This document shows positions 26,216 to 39,770 of a DNA stretch of 64,000 nt, in pieces. The position numbers and the translations under genes are program-made. The stretch is from NCBI RefSeq assembly GCF_029227915.1, contig NC_079887.1:25481650-25545649 (forward strand), written 5' to 3'. Under the pieces are notes generated by a model. It did not search any database. It was given only the letters and a program-made list of their open reading frames with translations, and was not told the DNA's origin. Position 1 is the first letter of the stretch. Every line of letters begins with the position of its first letter. The DNA is from Hydractinia symbiolongicarpus. Lineage: Eukaryota > Cnidaria > Hydrozoa > Anthoathecata > Hydractiniidae.

Positions 26216-26845
26216 TTAGTGGTGAAAAGATAATTTAAAAAATCGTTCTGGAAATGAGTTTACTTCCTGGGTACTTTCTTTGTATACTTTTGACTATACG
26301 GGCCAAGCCCGGGATTTACGGGAAATTTCCTGGGTTTTCGTTTGCCGGCGATTAAACTTCTTTTATTCAGTGTCTCATCAAAAATGAAAACATTTTTGAA
26401 AACTACAAGTGTTATGCGTTTTAGTGGTGAAAAAATAATTTAAAAAATCGCTCTGGAAATGAGTTTACTCACAGGGTACTTTCTTTGTATACATTCGACT
26501 ATACGGGCCAAGCCCGGGATTTACGGGAAATCGCGGTTTTTCGTTTGTCGGCGATTAAACCTCTTTCATTAAGCGTCTCATTAAAAATGAAAACATTTTT
26601 GAAAACTACAAGTCTCATTCGTTCTAGTGGTGCTGAAATAATTTGAAAAATCGTTCGGGAAATCAGTTTACTTCCTGGGCACTTTCTTTAGATACATTCA
26701 ACTATACGGGCCAAGCCCGGGATTTACGGGAAACCGCGGGTTTTCGTTTGCCGGCGATTAAACTCCTTTTATTCAGCTTCTCATCAAAAATGAAATCACT
26801 TTTGAAAACTACAAGTCTCATGCGTTTTAGTGGTGAAAAGATAAT

Positions 26846-29068
26846 TTAAAAAATCGTTTTTGAAATGAATTTACTCACAGGGTACTTTCTTTGTATACAG
26901 TCGACTATACGGGCCAAGCCCGGGATTTACGGGAAATTTCGGGTTTTCGTTTGCCGGCGATTAAACCACATTCATTAAGCGTCTCATCAAAAATGAAAAC
27001 ATTTCTAAAAACTACAAGTCTCATTCGTTCTACTGGTCCAGAAATAATTTGAAAAATCGTTCGGGAAATCAGTTTACTCCCTGGGTACTTTCTTTAGATA
27101 CATTCAACTATACGGGCCAAGCCCGAGATTTACGGGAAATCGCGGGTTTTCGTTTGCCGGCAATTAAACTTCTTCTATTCAGCGTCTCATCAAAAATGAA
27201 AACACTTTTGAAAACTACAAGTCTCATGCGTTTTAGTGGTGACAAAATAATTTAAAAAATCGTTTGGGAAATGAGTTTACTCCCTGGGTACTTTCTTTGT
27301 ATACTTTTGACTGTACGGGCCAAGCCCAGGATTTACGGGAAATCGTGGGTTTTCGTTTGCCGGCGATTAAACTTCTTTTATTCAGCGTCTCATCAAAAAT
27401 GAAAACATTTTTGAAAATTACAAGTCTTATGCGTTTTAGTGGTGAAAAAATAATTTAAAAAATCGCTCTGGAAATGAGTTTACTCACAGGGTACTTTCTT
27501 TGTATACATTCGACTATACGGGCCAAGCCCGGGATTTACGGGAAATCGCGGTTTTTCGTTTGTCGGCGATTAAACCTCTATCATTAAGCGTTTCATTAAA
27601 AATGAAAACATTTTTGAAAACTACAAGTCTCATTCGTTCTAGTGGTGCTGAAATAATTTGAAAAATCGTTCGGGAAATCAGTTTTCCTCCCTGGGTACTT
27701 TCTTTAGATACATTCAACTATACGGGCCAAGCCCGGGATTTACGGGAAACCGCGGGTTTTTGTTTGCCGGCGATTAAACTCCTTTTATTCAGCTTCTCAT
27801 CAAAAATGAAATCATTTTTGAAAACTACAAGTCTCATGCGTTTTAGTGGTGAAAAGATAATTTAAAAAATCGTTTTTGAAATGAATTTACTCACAGGGTA
27901 CTTTCTTTCTATACAGTCGACTATACGGGCCAAGCCCGGGATTTACGGGAAATTTCGGTTTTTCGTTTGCCGGCGATTAAACCACATTCATTAAGCGTCT
28001 CATCAAAAATGAAAACATTTCTAAAAACTACAAGTCTCATTCGTTCTAGTGGTCCAGAAATAATTTGAAAAATCGTTCGGGAAATCAGTTTACTCCCTGG
28101 GTACTTTCTTTAGATACATTCAACTATACGGGCCAAGCCCGGAATTTACGGGAAATCGCGGGTTTTCGTTTGCCGGCAATTAAACTTCTTCTATTCAGCG
28201 TCTCATCAAAAATGAAAACACTTTTGAAAACTACAAGTCTCATGCGTTTTAGTGGTGACAAAATAATTTAAAATCGTTTGGGAAATGAGTTTACTCCCTG
28301 GGTACTTTCTTTGTATACTTTTGACTATACGGGCCAAGCCCAGGATTTACGGGAAATCGTGGGTTTTCGTTTGCCGGCGATTAAACTTCTTTTATTCAGC
28401 GTCTCATCAAAAATGAAAACACTTTTGAAAACTACAAGTCTCATGCGTTTTAGTGGTGACAAAATAATTTAAAATCGTTTGGGAAATGAGTTTACTCCCT
28501 GGGTACTTTCTTTGTATACTTTTGACTATACGGGCCAAGCCCAGGATTTACGGGAAATCGTGGGTTTTCGTTTGCCGGCGATTAAACTTCTTTTATTCAG
28601 CGTCTCATCAAAAATGAAAACACTTTTGAAAACTACAAGTCTTATGCGTTTTGGGGGTGAAAAAATAATTTAAAAAATCGTTCTGGAAATGAGTTTACTC
28701 ACAGGGTACTTTCTTTGTATACATTCGACTAAACGGGCCAAGCCCGTGATTTACGGGAAATCGCGGATTTTCATTTGCCGGCGATTAAACCCCTTTCATT
28801 AAGCGTCTCATCAAAAATGAAAACATTTTTGAAAACTACAAGTCTTATGCGTTTTAGTGGTGAAAAAATAATTTAAAAAATCGTTCGGGAAATCAGTTTA
28901 CTCCCTGGGTACTTTCTTTAGATACATTCAATTATACGGGCCAAGCCCGGGATGTACGGAAAACCGCGGGTTTTCGTTTGCCGGAGATTAAACTTCTTCT
29001 ATTCAGCTTCTCATCAAAAATGAAATCACTTTTGAAAACTACAAGTCTCATGCGTTTTAGTGGTGACA
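26846..29068 (+). repeat. Second copy of the 19,940-21,960 block, with one extra monomer
   Basis: The same succession of variants as 19,940-21,960 is found here. Differences include TCTACTGGTCC near 27,030 and TTTCTTTCTATACAG near 27,903. The shortened A-run TTTAAAATCG appears at about 28,268 and again at 28,469, because the monomer carrying it has been duplicated (28,278-28,478 and 28,479-28,679). Confidence 0.85.
28278..28679 (+). repeat. Single-monomer tandem duplication (201 bp)
   Basis: Two neighbouring monomers, starting at 28,278 and 28,479, are nearly identical over 201 bp. Both follow the two-base shortened A-run and carry the CCCAGG middle with the CACTTTTG tail. The corresponding place upstream (21,372-21,566) has only one. 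This is the smallest possible unequal-exchange product and gives a clear before-and-after comparison. Confidence 0.85.
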
Positions 29069-30060
29069 AAATAATTTAAAAAATCGTTTGGGAAATGAAT
29101 TTACTCACAGGGTACTTTCTTTGTATACAGTCGACTATACGGGCCAAGCCCAGGATTTACGGGAAATCGTGGGTTTTCGTTTGCCGGCGATTAAACTTCT
29201 TTTATTCAGCGTCTCATCAAAAATGAAAACATTTTTGAAATCTACAAGTCTTATGCGTTTTAGGGGTGAAAAAATAATTTAAAAAATCGTTCTGGAAATG
29301 AGTTTACTCACAGGGTACTTTCTTTGTATACATTCGACTAAACGGGCCAAGCCCGTGATTTACGGGAAATCGCGGATTTTCATTTGCCGGCGATTAAACC
29401 CCTTTCATTAAGCGTCTCATCAAAAATGAAAACATTTTTGAAAACTACAAGTCTTATGCGTTTTAGTGGTGAAAAAATAATTTAAAAAATCGTTCGGGAA
29501 ATCAGTTTACTCCCTGGGTACTTTCTTTAGATACATTCAATTATACGGGCCAAGCCCGGGATGTACGGAAAACCGCGGGTTTTCGTTTGCCGGCGATTAA
29601 ACTTCTTCTATTCAGCTTCTCATCAAAATTGAAATCACTTTTGAAAACTACAAGTCTCATGCGTTTTAGTGGTGACAAAATAATTTAAAAAATCGTTTGG
29701 GAAATGAATTTACTCACAGGGTACTTTCTTTGTATACAGTCGACTATACGGGCCAAGCCCAGGATTTACGGGAAATCGTGGGTTTTCGTTTGCCGGCGAT
29801 TAAACTTCTTTTATTCAGCGTCTCATCAAAAATGAAAACATTTTTGAAATCTACAAGTCTTATGCGTTTGAGGGGTGAAAAAATAATTTAAAAAATCGTT
29901 CTGGAAATGAGTTTACTCACAGGGTACTTTCTTTGTATACATTCGACTAAACGGGCCAAGCCCGTGATTTACGGGAAATCGCGGATTTTCATTTGCCGGC
30001 GATTAAACCCCTTTCATTAAGCGTCTCATCAAAAATGAAAACATTTTTGAAAACTACAAG
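28674..30060 (+). repeat. Trimer higher-order repeat (609-bp period)
   Basis: Three-monomer units repeat at 28,674-29,282 and 29,283-29,891, with a partial third to about 30,060; landmarks are 29,088/29,697. Markers shared by the units are CTAAACGGGCC, CGCGGATTTTC, GATGTACGG and TTTTTGAAATCTACAAG. Part of the same unit returns at 31,500-32,095, an offset of 2,032 bp. Confidence 0.85.
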
Positions 30061-30077
30061 TCTCATGCGTTTTAGTG

Positions 30078-31200
30078 GTGAAAAGATAATTTAAAAAATC
30101 GTTTTTGAAATGAATTTACTCACAGGGTACTTTCTTTGTATACAGTCGACTATACGGGCCAAGCCCGGGATTTACGGGAAATTTCGGGTTTTCGTTTGCC
30201 GGCGATTAAACCACATTCATTAAGCGTCTCATCAAAAATGAAAACATTTCTAAAAACTACAAGTCTCATTCGTTTTAGTGGTGAAAAAATAATTTAAAAA
30301 ATCGCTCTGGAGATGAGTTTACTCACAGGGTACTTTCTTTGTATACATTCGACTATACGGGCCAAGCCCGGGATTTACGGGAAATCGCGGTTTTTCGTTT
30401 GTCGGCGATTAAACCTCTTTCATTAAGCGTCTCATTAAAAATGAAAACAATTTTGAAAACTACAAGTCTCATTCGTTCTAGTGGTGCTGAAATAATTTGA
30501 AAAATCGTTCGGGAAATCAGTTTTCCTCCCTGGGTACTTTCTTTAGATACATTCAACTATACGGGCCAAGCCCGGGATTTACGGGAAACCGCGGGTTTTT
30601 GTTTGCCGGCGATTAAACTCCTTTTATTCAGCTTCTCATCAAAAATGAAATCATTTTTGAAAACTACAAGTCTCATGCGTTTTAGTGGTGAAAAGATAAT
30701 TTAAAAAATCGTTTTTGAAATGAATTTACTCACAGGGTACTTTCTTTGTATACAGTCGACTATACGGGCCAAGCCCGGGATTTACGGGAAATTTCGGGTT
30801 TTCGTTTGCCGGCGATTAAACCACATTCATTAAGCGTCTCATCAAAAATGAAAACATTTCTAAAAACTACAAGTCTCATTCGTTTTAGTGGTGAAAAAAT
30901 AATTTAAAAAATCGCTCTGGAAATGAGTTTACTCACAGGGTACTTTCTTTGTATACATTCGACTATACGGGCCAAGCCCGGGATTTACGGGAAATCGCGG
31001 TTTTTCGTTTGTCGGGGATTAAACCTCTTTCATTAAGCGTCTCATTAAAAATGAAAACATTTTTGAAAACTACAAGTCTCATTCGTTCTAGTGGTGCTGA
31101 AATAATTTGAAAAATCGTTCGGGAAATCAGTTTTCCTCCCTGGGTACTTTCTTTAGATACATTCAACTATACGGGCCAAGCCCGGGATTTACGGGAAACC
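30078..31200 (+). repeat. Trimer higher-order repeat (610-bp period)
   Basis: Units at 30,078-30,687 and 30,688-31,200 match at an offset of 610 bp. They are built from the TCGTTTTTGAAATGAATT head with CACATTCATT tail, the TCGCTCTGG head, and the CAGTTTTCCTCCC head. Differences include GGAGATGAG (30,309), CAATTTTG (30,449) and GTCGGGGATT (31,013). The trimer is distinct from the one just upstream. Confidence 0.8.
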
Positions 31201-31499
31201 GCGGGTTTTCGTTTGCCGGCGATTAAACTTCTTTTATTCAGCGTCTCATCAAAAATGAAAACATTTTTGAAAACTACAAGTCTTATGCGTTTTAGTGGTG
31301 AAAAAATAATTTAAAAAATCGCTCTGGAAATGAGTTTACTCACAGGGTACTTTCTTTGTATACATTCGACTATACGGGCCAAGCCCGGGATATACGGGAA
31401 ATCGCGGTTTTTCGTTTGTCGGCGATTAAACCTCTTTCATTAAGCGTCTCATCAAAAATGAAAACATTTTTGAAAACTACAAGTCGTATGCGTTTTAGT

Positions 31500-32095
31500 G
31501 GTGAAAAAATAATTTAAAAAATCGTTCGGGAAATCAGTTTACTCCCTGGGTACTTTCTTTAGATACATTCAATTATACGGGCCAAGCCAGGGATGTACGG
31601 AAAACCGCGGGTTTTCGTTTGCCGGCGATTAAACTTCTTCTATTCAGCTTCTCATCAAAAATGAAATCACTTTTGAAAACTACAAGTCTCATGCGTTTTA
31701 GTGGTGACAAAATAATTTAAAAAATCGTTTGGGAAATGAATTTACTCACAGGGTACTTTCTTTGTATACAGTCGACTATACGGGCCAAGCCCAGGATTTA
31801 CGGGAAATCGTGGGTTTTCGTTTGCCGGCGATTAAACTTCTTTTATTCAGCGTCTCATCAAAAATGAAAACATTTTTGAAATCTACAAGTCTTATTCGTT
31901 TGAGGGGTGAAAAAATAATTTAAAAAATCGTTCTGGAAATGAGTTTACTCACAGGGTACTTTCTTTGTATACATTCGACTAAACGGGCCAAGCCCGTGAT
32001 TTACGGGAAATCGCGGATTTTCATTTGCCGGCGATTAAACCCCTTTCATTAAGCGTCTCATCAAAAATGAAAACATTTTTGAAAACTACAAGTCT
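31500..32095 (+). repeat. Relocated piece of the 28.7-30.1 kb trimer
   Basis: This stretch matches 29,469-30,060 at an offset of about 2,032 bp (landmark 29,697/31,729), including GATGTACGG, TTGAAATCTACAAG, GTTTGAGGGG and CTAAACGGGCC. One difference is GCCAGGGATG for GCCCGGGATG near 31,587. It shows that the trimer block was split by the neighbouring 610-bp trimer. Confidence 0.75.
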
Positions 32096-32870
32096 CATGC
32101 GTTTTAGTGGTGAAAAGATAATTTAAAAAATCGTTTTTGAAATGAATTTACTCACAGGGTACTTTCTTTGTATACAGTCGACTATACGGGCCAAGCCCGG
32201 GATTTACGGGAAATTTCGGGTTTTCGTTTGCCGGCGATTAAACCACATTCATTAAGCGTCTCATCAAAAATGAAACATTTCTAAAAACTACAAGTCTCAT
32301 TCGTTTTAGTGGTGAAAAAAAAATTTAAAAAATCGCTCTGGAAATGAGTTTACTCACAGGGTACTTTCTTTGTATACATTCGACTATACGGGCCAAGCCC
32401 GGGATTTACGGGAAATCGCGGTTTTTCGTTTGTCGGCGATTAAACCTCTTTCATTAAGCGTCTCATCAAAAATGAAAACATTTTTGAAAACTACAAGTCT
32501 CATGCGTTTTAGTGGTGAAAAGATAATTTAAAAAATCGTTTTTGAAATGAATTTACTCACAGGGTACTTTCTTTGTATACAGTCGACTATACGGGCCAAG
32601 CCCGGGATTTACGCGAAATTTCGGGTTTTCGTTTGCCGGCGATTAAACCACATTCATTAAGCGTCTCATCAAAAATGAAAACATTTCTAAAAACTACAAG
32701 TCTCATGCGTTTTAGTGGTGACAAAATAATTTAAAAAATCGTTTGGGAAATGAGTTTACTCCCTGGGTACTTTCTTTGTATACTTTTGACTATACGGGCC
32801 AAGCCCAGGATTTACGGGAAATCGTGGGTTTTCGTTTGCCGGCGATTAAACTTCTTTTATTCAGCGTCTC

Positions 32871-35800
32871 ATCAAAAATGAAAACATTTTTGAAAACTAC
32901 AAGTCTTATGCGTTTTAGTGGTGAAAAAATAATTTAAAAAATCGCTCTGGAAATGAGTTTACTCACAGGGTACTTTCTTTGTATACATTCGACTATACGG
33001 GCCAAGCCCAGGATTTACGGGAAATCGTGGGTTTTCGTTTGCCGGCGATTAAACTCCTTTTATTCAGCTTCTCATCAAAAATGAAATCACTTTTGAAAAC
33101 TACAAGTCTCATGCGTTTTAGTGGTGAAAAGATAATTTAAAAAATCGTTTTTGAAATGAATTTACTCACAGGGTACTTTCTTTGTATACAGTCGACTATA
33201 CGGGCCAAGCCCGGGATTTACGGGAAATTTCGGGTTTTCGTTTGCCGGCGATTAAACCACATTCATTAAGCGTCACATCAAAAATGAAAACATTTCTAAA
33301 AACTACAAGTCTCATTCGTTTTAGTGGTGAAAAAATAATTTAAAAAATCGCTCTGGAAATGAGTTTACTCACAGGGTACTTTCTTTGTATACATTCGACT
33401 ATACGGGCCAAGCCCGGGATTTTTCGGGAAATCGCGGTTTTTCGTTTGTCGGCGATTAAACCTCTTTCATTAAGCGTCTCATTAAAAATGAAAACATTTT
33501 TGAAAACTACAAGTCTCATTCGTTCTAGTGGTGCTGAAATAATTTGAAAAATCGTTCGGGAAATCAGTTTTCCTCCCTGGGTACTTTCTTTAGATACATT
33601 CAACTATACGGGCCAAGCCCGGGATTTACGGGAAACCGCGGGTTTTTGTTTGCCGGCGATTAAACTCCTTTTATTCAGCTTCTCATCAAAAATGAAATCA
33701 TTTTTGAAAACTACAAGTCTCATGCGTTTTAGTGGTGAAAAGATAATTTAAAAAATCGTTTTTGAAATGAATTTACTCACAGGGTACTTTCTTTGTATAC
33801 AGTCGACTATACGGGCCAAGCCCGGGATTTACGGGAAATTTCGGGTTTTCGTTTGCCGGCGATTAAACCACATTCATTAAGCGTCTCATCAAAAATGAAA
33901 ACATTTCTAAAAACTACAAGTCTCATTCGTTCTAGTGGTCCAGAAATAATTTGAAAAATCGTTCGGGAAATCAGTTTTCCTCCCTGGGTACTTTCTTTAG
34001 ATACATTCAACTATACGGGCCAAGCCCGGGATTTACGGGAAACCGCGGGTTTTTGTTTGCCGGCGATTAAACTCCTTTTATTCAGCTTCTCATCAAAAAT
34101 GAAATCATTTTTGAAAACTACAAGTCTCATGCGTTTTAGTGGTGAAAAGATAATTTAAAAAATCGTTTTTGAAATGAATTTACTCACAGGGTACTTTCTT
34201 TGTATACAGTCGACTATACGGGCCAAGCCCGGGATTTACGGGAAATTTCGGTTTTTCGTTTTCCGGCGATTAAACCACATTCATTAAGCGTCTCATCAAA
34301 AATGAAAACATTTCTAAAAACTACAAGTCTCATTCGTTCTAGTTGTCCAGAAATAATTTGAAAAATCGTTCGGGAAATCAGTTTACCCCCTGGGTACTTT
34401 CTTTAGATACATTCAACTATACGGGCCAAGCCCGGGATTTACGGGAAATCGCGGGTTTTCGTTTGCCGGCAATTAAACTTCTTCTATTCAGCGTCTCATC
34501 AAAAATGAAAACACTTTTGAAAACTACAAGTCTCATGCGTTTTAGTGGTGACAAAATAATTTAAAAAATCGTTTGGGAAATGAGTTTACTCCCTGGGTAC
34601 TTTCTTTGTATACTTTTGACTATACGGGCCAAGCCCAGGATTTACGGGAAATCGTGGGTTTTCGTTTGCCGGCGATTAAACTTCTTTTATTCAGCGTCTC
34701 ATCAAAAATGAAAACATTTTTGAAAACTACAAGTCTTATGCGTTTTAGTGGTGAAAAAATAATTTAAAAAATCGCTCTGGAAATGAGTTTACTCACAGGG
34801 TACTTTCTTTGTATACATTCGACTATACGGGCCAAGCCCAGGATTTACGGGAAATCGTGGGTTTTCGTTTGCCGGCGATTAAACTCCTTTTATTCAGCTT
34901 CTCATCAAAAATGAAATCACTTTTGAAAACTACAAGTCTCATGCGTTTTAGTGGTGAAAAGATAATTTAAAAAATCGTTTTTGAAATGAATTTACTCACA
35001 GGGTACTTTCTTTGTATACAGTCGACTATACGGGCCAAGCCCGGGATTTACGGGAAATTTCGGGTTTTCGTTTGCCGGCGATTAAACCACATTCATTAAG
35101 CGTCTCATCAAAAATGAAAACATTTCTAAAAACTACAAGTCTCATTCGTTCTAGTGGTCCAGAAATAATTTGAAAAATCGTTCGGGAAATCAGTTTACTC
35201 CCTGGGTACTTTCTTTAGATACATTCAACTATACGGGCCAAGCCCGGGATTTACGGGAAATCGCGGGTTTTCGTTTGCCGGCAATTAAACTTCTTCTATT
35301 CAGCGTCTCATCAAAAATGAAAACACTTTTGAAAACTACAAGTCTCATGCGTTTTAGTGGTGACAAAATAATTTAAAAAATCGTTTGGGAAATGAGTTTA
35401 CTCCCTGGGTACTTTCTTTGTATACTTTTGACTGTACGGGCCAAGCCCAGGATTTACGGGAAATCGTGGGTTTTCGTTTGCCGGCGATTAAACTTCTTTT
35501 ATTCAGCGTCTCATCAAAAATGAAAACATTTTTGAAAACTACAAGTCTTATGCGTTTTAGTGGTGAAAAAATAATTTAAAAAATCGCTCTGGAAATGAGT
35601 TTACTCACAGGGTACTTTCTTTGTATACATTCGACTATACGGGCCAAGCCCGGGATTTACGGGAAATCGCGGTTTTTCGTTTGTCGGCGATTAAACTTCT
35701 TTCATTAAGCGTCTCATTAAAAATGAAAACATTTTTGAAAACTACAAGTCTCATTCGTTCTAGTGGTGCTGATATAATTTGAAAAATCGTTCGGGAAATC

Positions 35801-38800
35801 AGTTTTCCTCCCTGGGTACTTTCTTTAGATACATTCAACTATACGGGCCAAGCCCGGGATTTACGAGAAACCGCGGGTTTTTGTTTGCCGGCGATTAAAC
35901 TCCTTTTATTCAGCTTCTCATCAAAAATGAAATCATTTTTGAAAACTACAAGTCTCATGCGTTTTAGTGGTGAAAAGATAATTTAAAAAATCGTTTTTGA
36001 AATGAATTTACTCACAGGGTACTTTCTTTGTATACAGTCGACTATACGGGCCAAGCCCGGGATTTACGGGAAATTTCGGGTTTTCGTTTGCCGGCGATTA
36101 AACCACATTCATTAAGCGTCTCATCAAAAATGAAAACATTTCTAAAAACTACAAGTCTCATTCGTTCTAGTGGTCCAGAAATAATTTGAAAAATCGTTCG
36201 AGAAATCAGTTTACTCCCTGGGTACTTTCTTTAGATACATTCAACTATACGGGCCAAGCCCGGGATTTACGGGAAATCGCGGGTTTTCGTTTGCCGGCAA
36301 TTAAACTTCTTCTATTCAGCGTCTCATCAAAAATGAAATCATTTTTAAAAACTACAAGTCTCATGCGTTTTAGTGGTGAAAAGATAATTTAAAAAATCGT
36401 TCTGGAAATGAGTTTACTCCCTGGGTACTTTCTTTGTATACTTTTGACTATACGGGCCAAGCCCGGGATTTACGGGAAATCGTGGGTTTTCGTTTGCCGG
36501 CGATTAAACTTCTTTTATTCAGCGTCTTATCAAAAATGAAAACATTTTTGAAAACTACAAGTCTTATGCGATTTAGTGGTGAAAAAATAATTTAAAAAAT
36601 CGTTCTGGAAATGAGTTTACTCACAGGGTACTTTCTTTGTATACATTCGACTATATGGGCCAAGCCCGTGATTTACGGGAAATCGCGGGTTTTCATTTGC
36701 CGGCGATTAAACCCCTTTCATTAAGCGTCTCATTAAAAATGAAAACATTTTTGAAGACTACAAGTCTCATTCGTTCTAGTGGTGCAGAAATAATTTAAAA
36801 AATCGTTCGGGAAATCAGTTTACTCTCTGGGTACTTTCTTTAGATACATTCAACTATACGGGCCAAGCCCGGGTTTACGGGAAACCGCGGGTTTTCGTTT
36901 GCCGGCGATTAAACTCCTTTTATTCAGCTTCTCATCAAAAATGAAATCATTTTTGAAAACTACAAGTCTCATGCGTTGTAGTGGTGAAAAGATAATTTAA
37001 AAATCGTTCTGGAAATGAGTTTACTCCCTGGGTACTTTCTTTGTATACTTTTGACTATACGGGCCAAGCCCGGGATTTACGGGAAATCGTGGGTTTTCGT
37101 TTGCCGGCGATTAAACTTCTTTTATTCAGCGTCTTATCAAAAATGAAAACATTTTTGAAAACTACAAGTCTTATGCGTTTTAGTGATGAAAAAATAATTT
37201 AAAAAATCGTTCTGGAAATGAGTTTACTCACAGGGCACTTTCTTTGTATACATTCGACTATACGGGCCAAGCCCGGGATTTAGGGAAATCGTGGTATTTC
37301 GTTTGCCGGCGATTAAACCTCTTTCATTAAGCGACTCATTAAAAATGAAAACATTTTTGGAAACTACAAGTCTCATTCGTTATAGTGGTGCAGAAATAAT
37401 TTGAAAAATCGTTCGGGAAATCAGTTTACTCCCTGGGTACCTTCTTTATATACATTCAACTATACGGGCAAAGCCCGGGATTTACGGGAAATCGCGGGTT
37501 TTCGTTTGCCGGCGATTAAAACTCTTTCATTAAGCGTCTCATTAAAAATGAAAACATTTTTGAAAACTACAAGTCTCATTCGTTCTAGTGGTGCAGAAAT
37601 AATTTGAAAAATCGTTCGGGAAATCAGTTTACTCCCTGGGTACTTTCTTTAGATACATTTAACTATACGGGCCAAGCCCGGGATTTACGGGAAATCGCGG
37701 GTTTTCGTTTCCCGGCGATTAAAATTCTTTTATTCAGCGTCTCATCAAAAATGAAAACACTTTTGAATACTACAAGTCTCATGCGTTTTAGTGGTGACAA
37801 AATAATTTAAAAAATCGTTTGGGAAAGGAGTTTACTCCCTGGGTACTTTCTTCGTATACTTTTGACTATACGGGCCAAGCCCGGGATTTACGGGAAATCG
37901 CGGGTTTTCGTTTGTCGGCGAATAAACCTCTTTCATTAAGCGTCTCATTAAAAATGAAAACATTTTTGAAAACTACAAGTCTCATTCGTTCTAGTGGTGC
38001 AGAAATAATTTGAAAAATCGTTCGGGAAATCAGTTTACTCCCTGGGTACTTTCTTTAGATACATTTAACTATACGGGCCAAGCCCGGGATTTACGGGAAA
38101 TCGCGGGTTTTCGTTTCCCGGCGATTAAAATTCTTTTATTCAGCGTCTCATCAAAAATGAAAACACTTTTGAATACTACAAGTCTCATGCGTTTTAGTGG
38201 TGACAAAATAATTTAAAAAATCGTTTGGGAAAGGAGTTTACTTCCTGGGTACTTTCTTCGTATACTTTTGACTATACGGGCCAAGCCCGGGATTTACGGG
38301 AAATCGCGGGTTTTCGTTTGTCGGCGAATAAACCTCTTTCATTAAGCGTCTCATTAAAAATGAAAACATTTTTGAAAACTACAAGTCTCATTCGTTCTAG
38401 TGGTGAAGAAATAATTTGAAAAATCGTTCGGGAAATTAGTTTACTCCCTGGGTACTTTCTTTAGATACATTCAACTATACGGGCCAAGCCCGGGATTTAC
38501 GGGCAACCGCGGGTTTTCGTTTGCCGGCGATTAAACTCCTTTTATTCAGCGTCTCATCAAAAATGAAAACATTTTTGAAAACTACAAGTCTAATGCGTTT
38601 TAGTTGTGAAAAAATAATTTAAAAAATCGTTCTGGAAATGAGTTTACTCACAGGGTACTTTCTTTGTATACATTCGACTATACGGGCCAAGCCCGGGATT
38701 TACGGGAAATCGCGGGTTTTCGTTTCCCGGCGATTAAAATTCTTTTATTCAGCGTCTCATCAAAAATGAAAACACTTTTGAATACTACAAGTCTCATGCG

Positions 38801-39770
38801 TTTTAGTGGTGACAAAATAATTTAAAAAATCGTTTGGGAAAGGAGTTTACTTCCTGGGTACTTTCTTCGTATACTTTTGACTATACGGGCCAAGCCCGGG
38901 ATTTACGGGAAATCGCGGGTTTTCGTTTGTCGGCGAATAAACCTCTTTCATTAAGCGTCTCATTAAAAATGAAAACATTTTTGAAAACTACAAGTCTCAT
39001 TCGTTCTAGTGGTGAAGAAATAATTTGAAAAATCGTTCGGGAAATTAGTTTACTCCCTGGGTACTTTCTTTAGATACATTCAACTATACGGGCCAAGCCC
39101 GGGATTTACGGGCAACCGCGGGTTTTCGTTTGCCGGCGATTAAACTCCTTTTATTCAGCGTCTCATCAAAAATGAAAACATTTTTGAAAACTACAAGTCT
39201 AATGCGTTTTAGTTGTGAAAAGATAATTTAAAAAATCGTTCTAGAAATGAGTTTACTCACAGGGTACTTTCTTTGTAAACATTCGACTATACGGGACAAG
39301 CCCGCGATTTAAGGAAATCGCGGGTTTTCGTTTGCCGGCGATTAAACCCCTTTCATTAAGCGTCTCATTAAAAATGAAAACATTTTTGAAGACTACAAGT
39401 CTCATTCGTTCTAGTGGTGCAGAAATAATTTAAAAAATCGTTCGGGAAATCAGTTTACTCTCTGGGTACTTTCTTTAGATACATTCAACTATACGGGCCA
39501 AGCCCGGGTTTACGGGAAACCGCGGGTTTTCGTTTGCCGGCGATTAAACTCCTTTTATTCAGCTTCTCATCAAAAATGAAATCATTTTTGAAAACTACAA
39601 GTCTCATGCGTTGTAGTGGTGAAAAGATAATTTAAAAATCGTTCTGGAAATGAGTTTACTCCCTGGGTACTTTCTTTGTATACTTTTGACTATACGGGCC
39701 AAGCCCGGGATTTACGGGAAATCGTGGGTTTTCGTTTGCCGGCGATTAAACTTCTTTTATTCAGCGTCTT
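32871..39770 (+). repeat. Segmental tandem duplication, copy 1 (34 monomers, 6,900 bp)
   Basis: The sequence from about 32,871 restarts at 39,771 with offset 6,900; landmarks are 33,340/40,240, 33,807/40,707 and 34,343/41,243. After about 34,690 the offset is 6,697 (35,170/41,867, 36,186/42,883, 37,401/44,098, 38,225/44,922), and after about 39,240 it is 6,088. Private variants are shared, such as GATTTTTCGGG (33,420/40,320), AGTTGTCCAG (34,341/41,241) and TTTACCCCCTGG (34,381/41,281). Few substitutions separate the copies, e.g. CGTCACATC at 33,271-33,279. Copy 1 carries one extra trimer. Confidence 0.92.
38629..39237 (+). repeat. Extra trimer in copy 1 (609 bp)
   Basis: Copy 2 passes directly from its 44,922 monomer through 45,117 to the GTTCTAGAAATGAG head at about 45,325. 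Copy 1 instead inserts three monomers before reaching the same point at 39,237, and 38,225 and 38,834 are near-identical at 609 bp. The first added monomer (38,631-38,830) joins a GTATACATTCGAC head to a TTTCCCGGCGATTAAAATTC tail, a chimera not seen in copy 2. The likely origin is unequal exchange after the 6.9-kb duplication, although loss from copy 2 is possible. Confidence 0.8.

Larger units (their letters stand above)
10885..26335 (+). repeat. Lineage marked by the TTTCCTGGG insertion
   Basis: In most monomers the middle reads GGGAAATCGTGGG or GGGAAATCGCGGG. A subset has GGGAAATTTCCTGGG, two bases longer. I found it near 10,885, 13,730, 15,558, 16,979, 18,605, 19,818, 23,480, 25,309 and 26,325, and once far away near 51,890. 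It is a convenient tracer for copying of one monomer through the 7-, 8-, 9- and 14-mer units and for the 41-kb displaced block. Confidence 0.8.
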
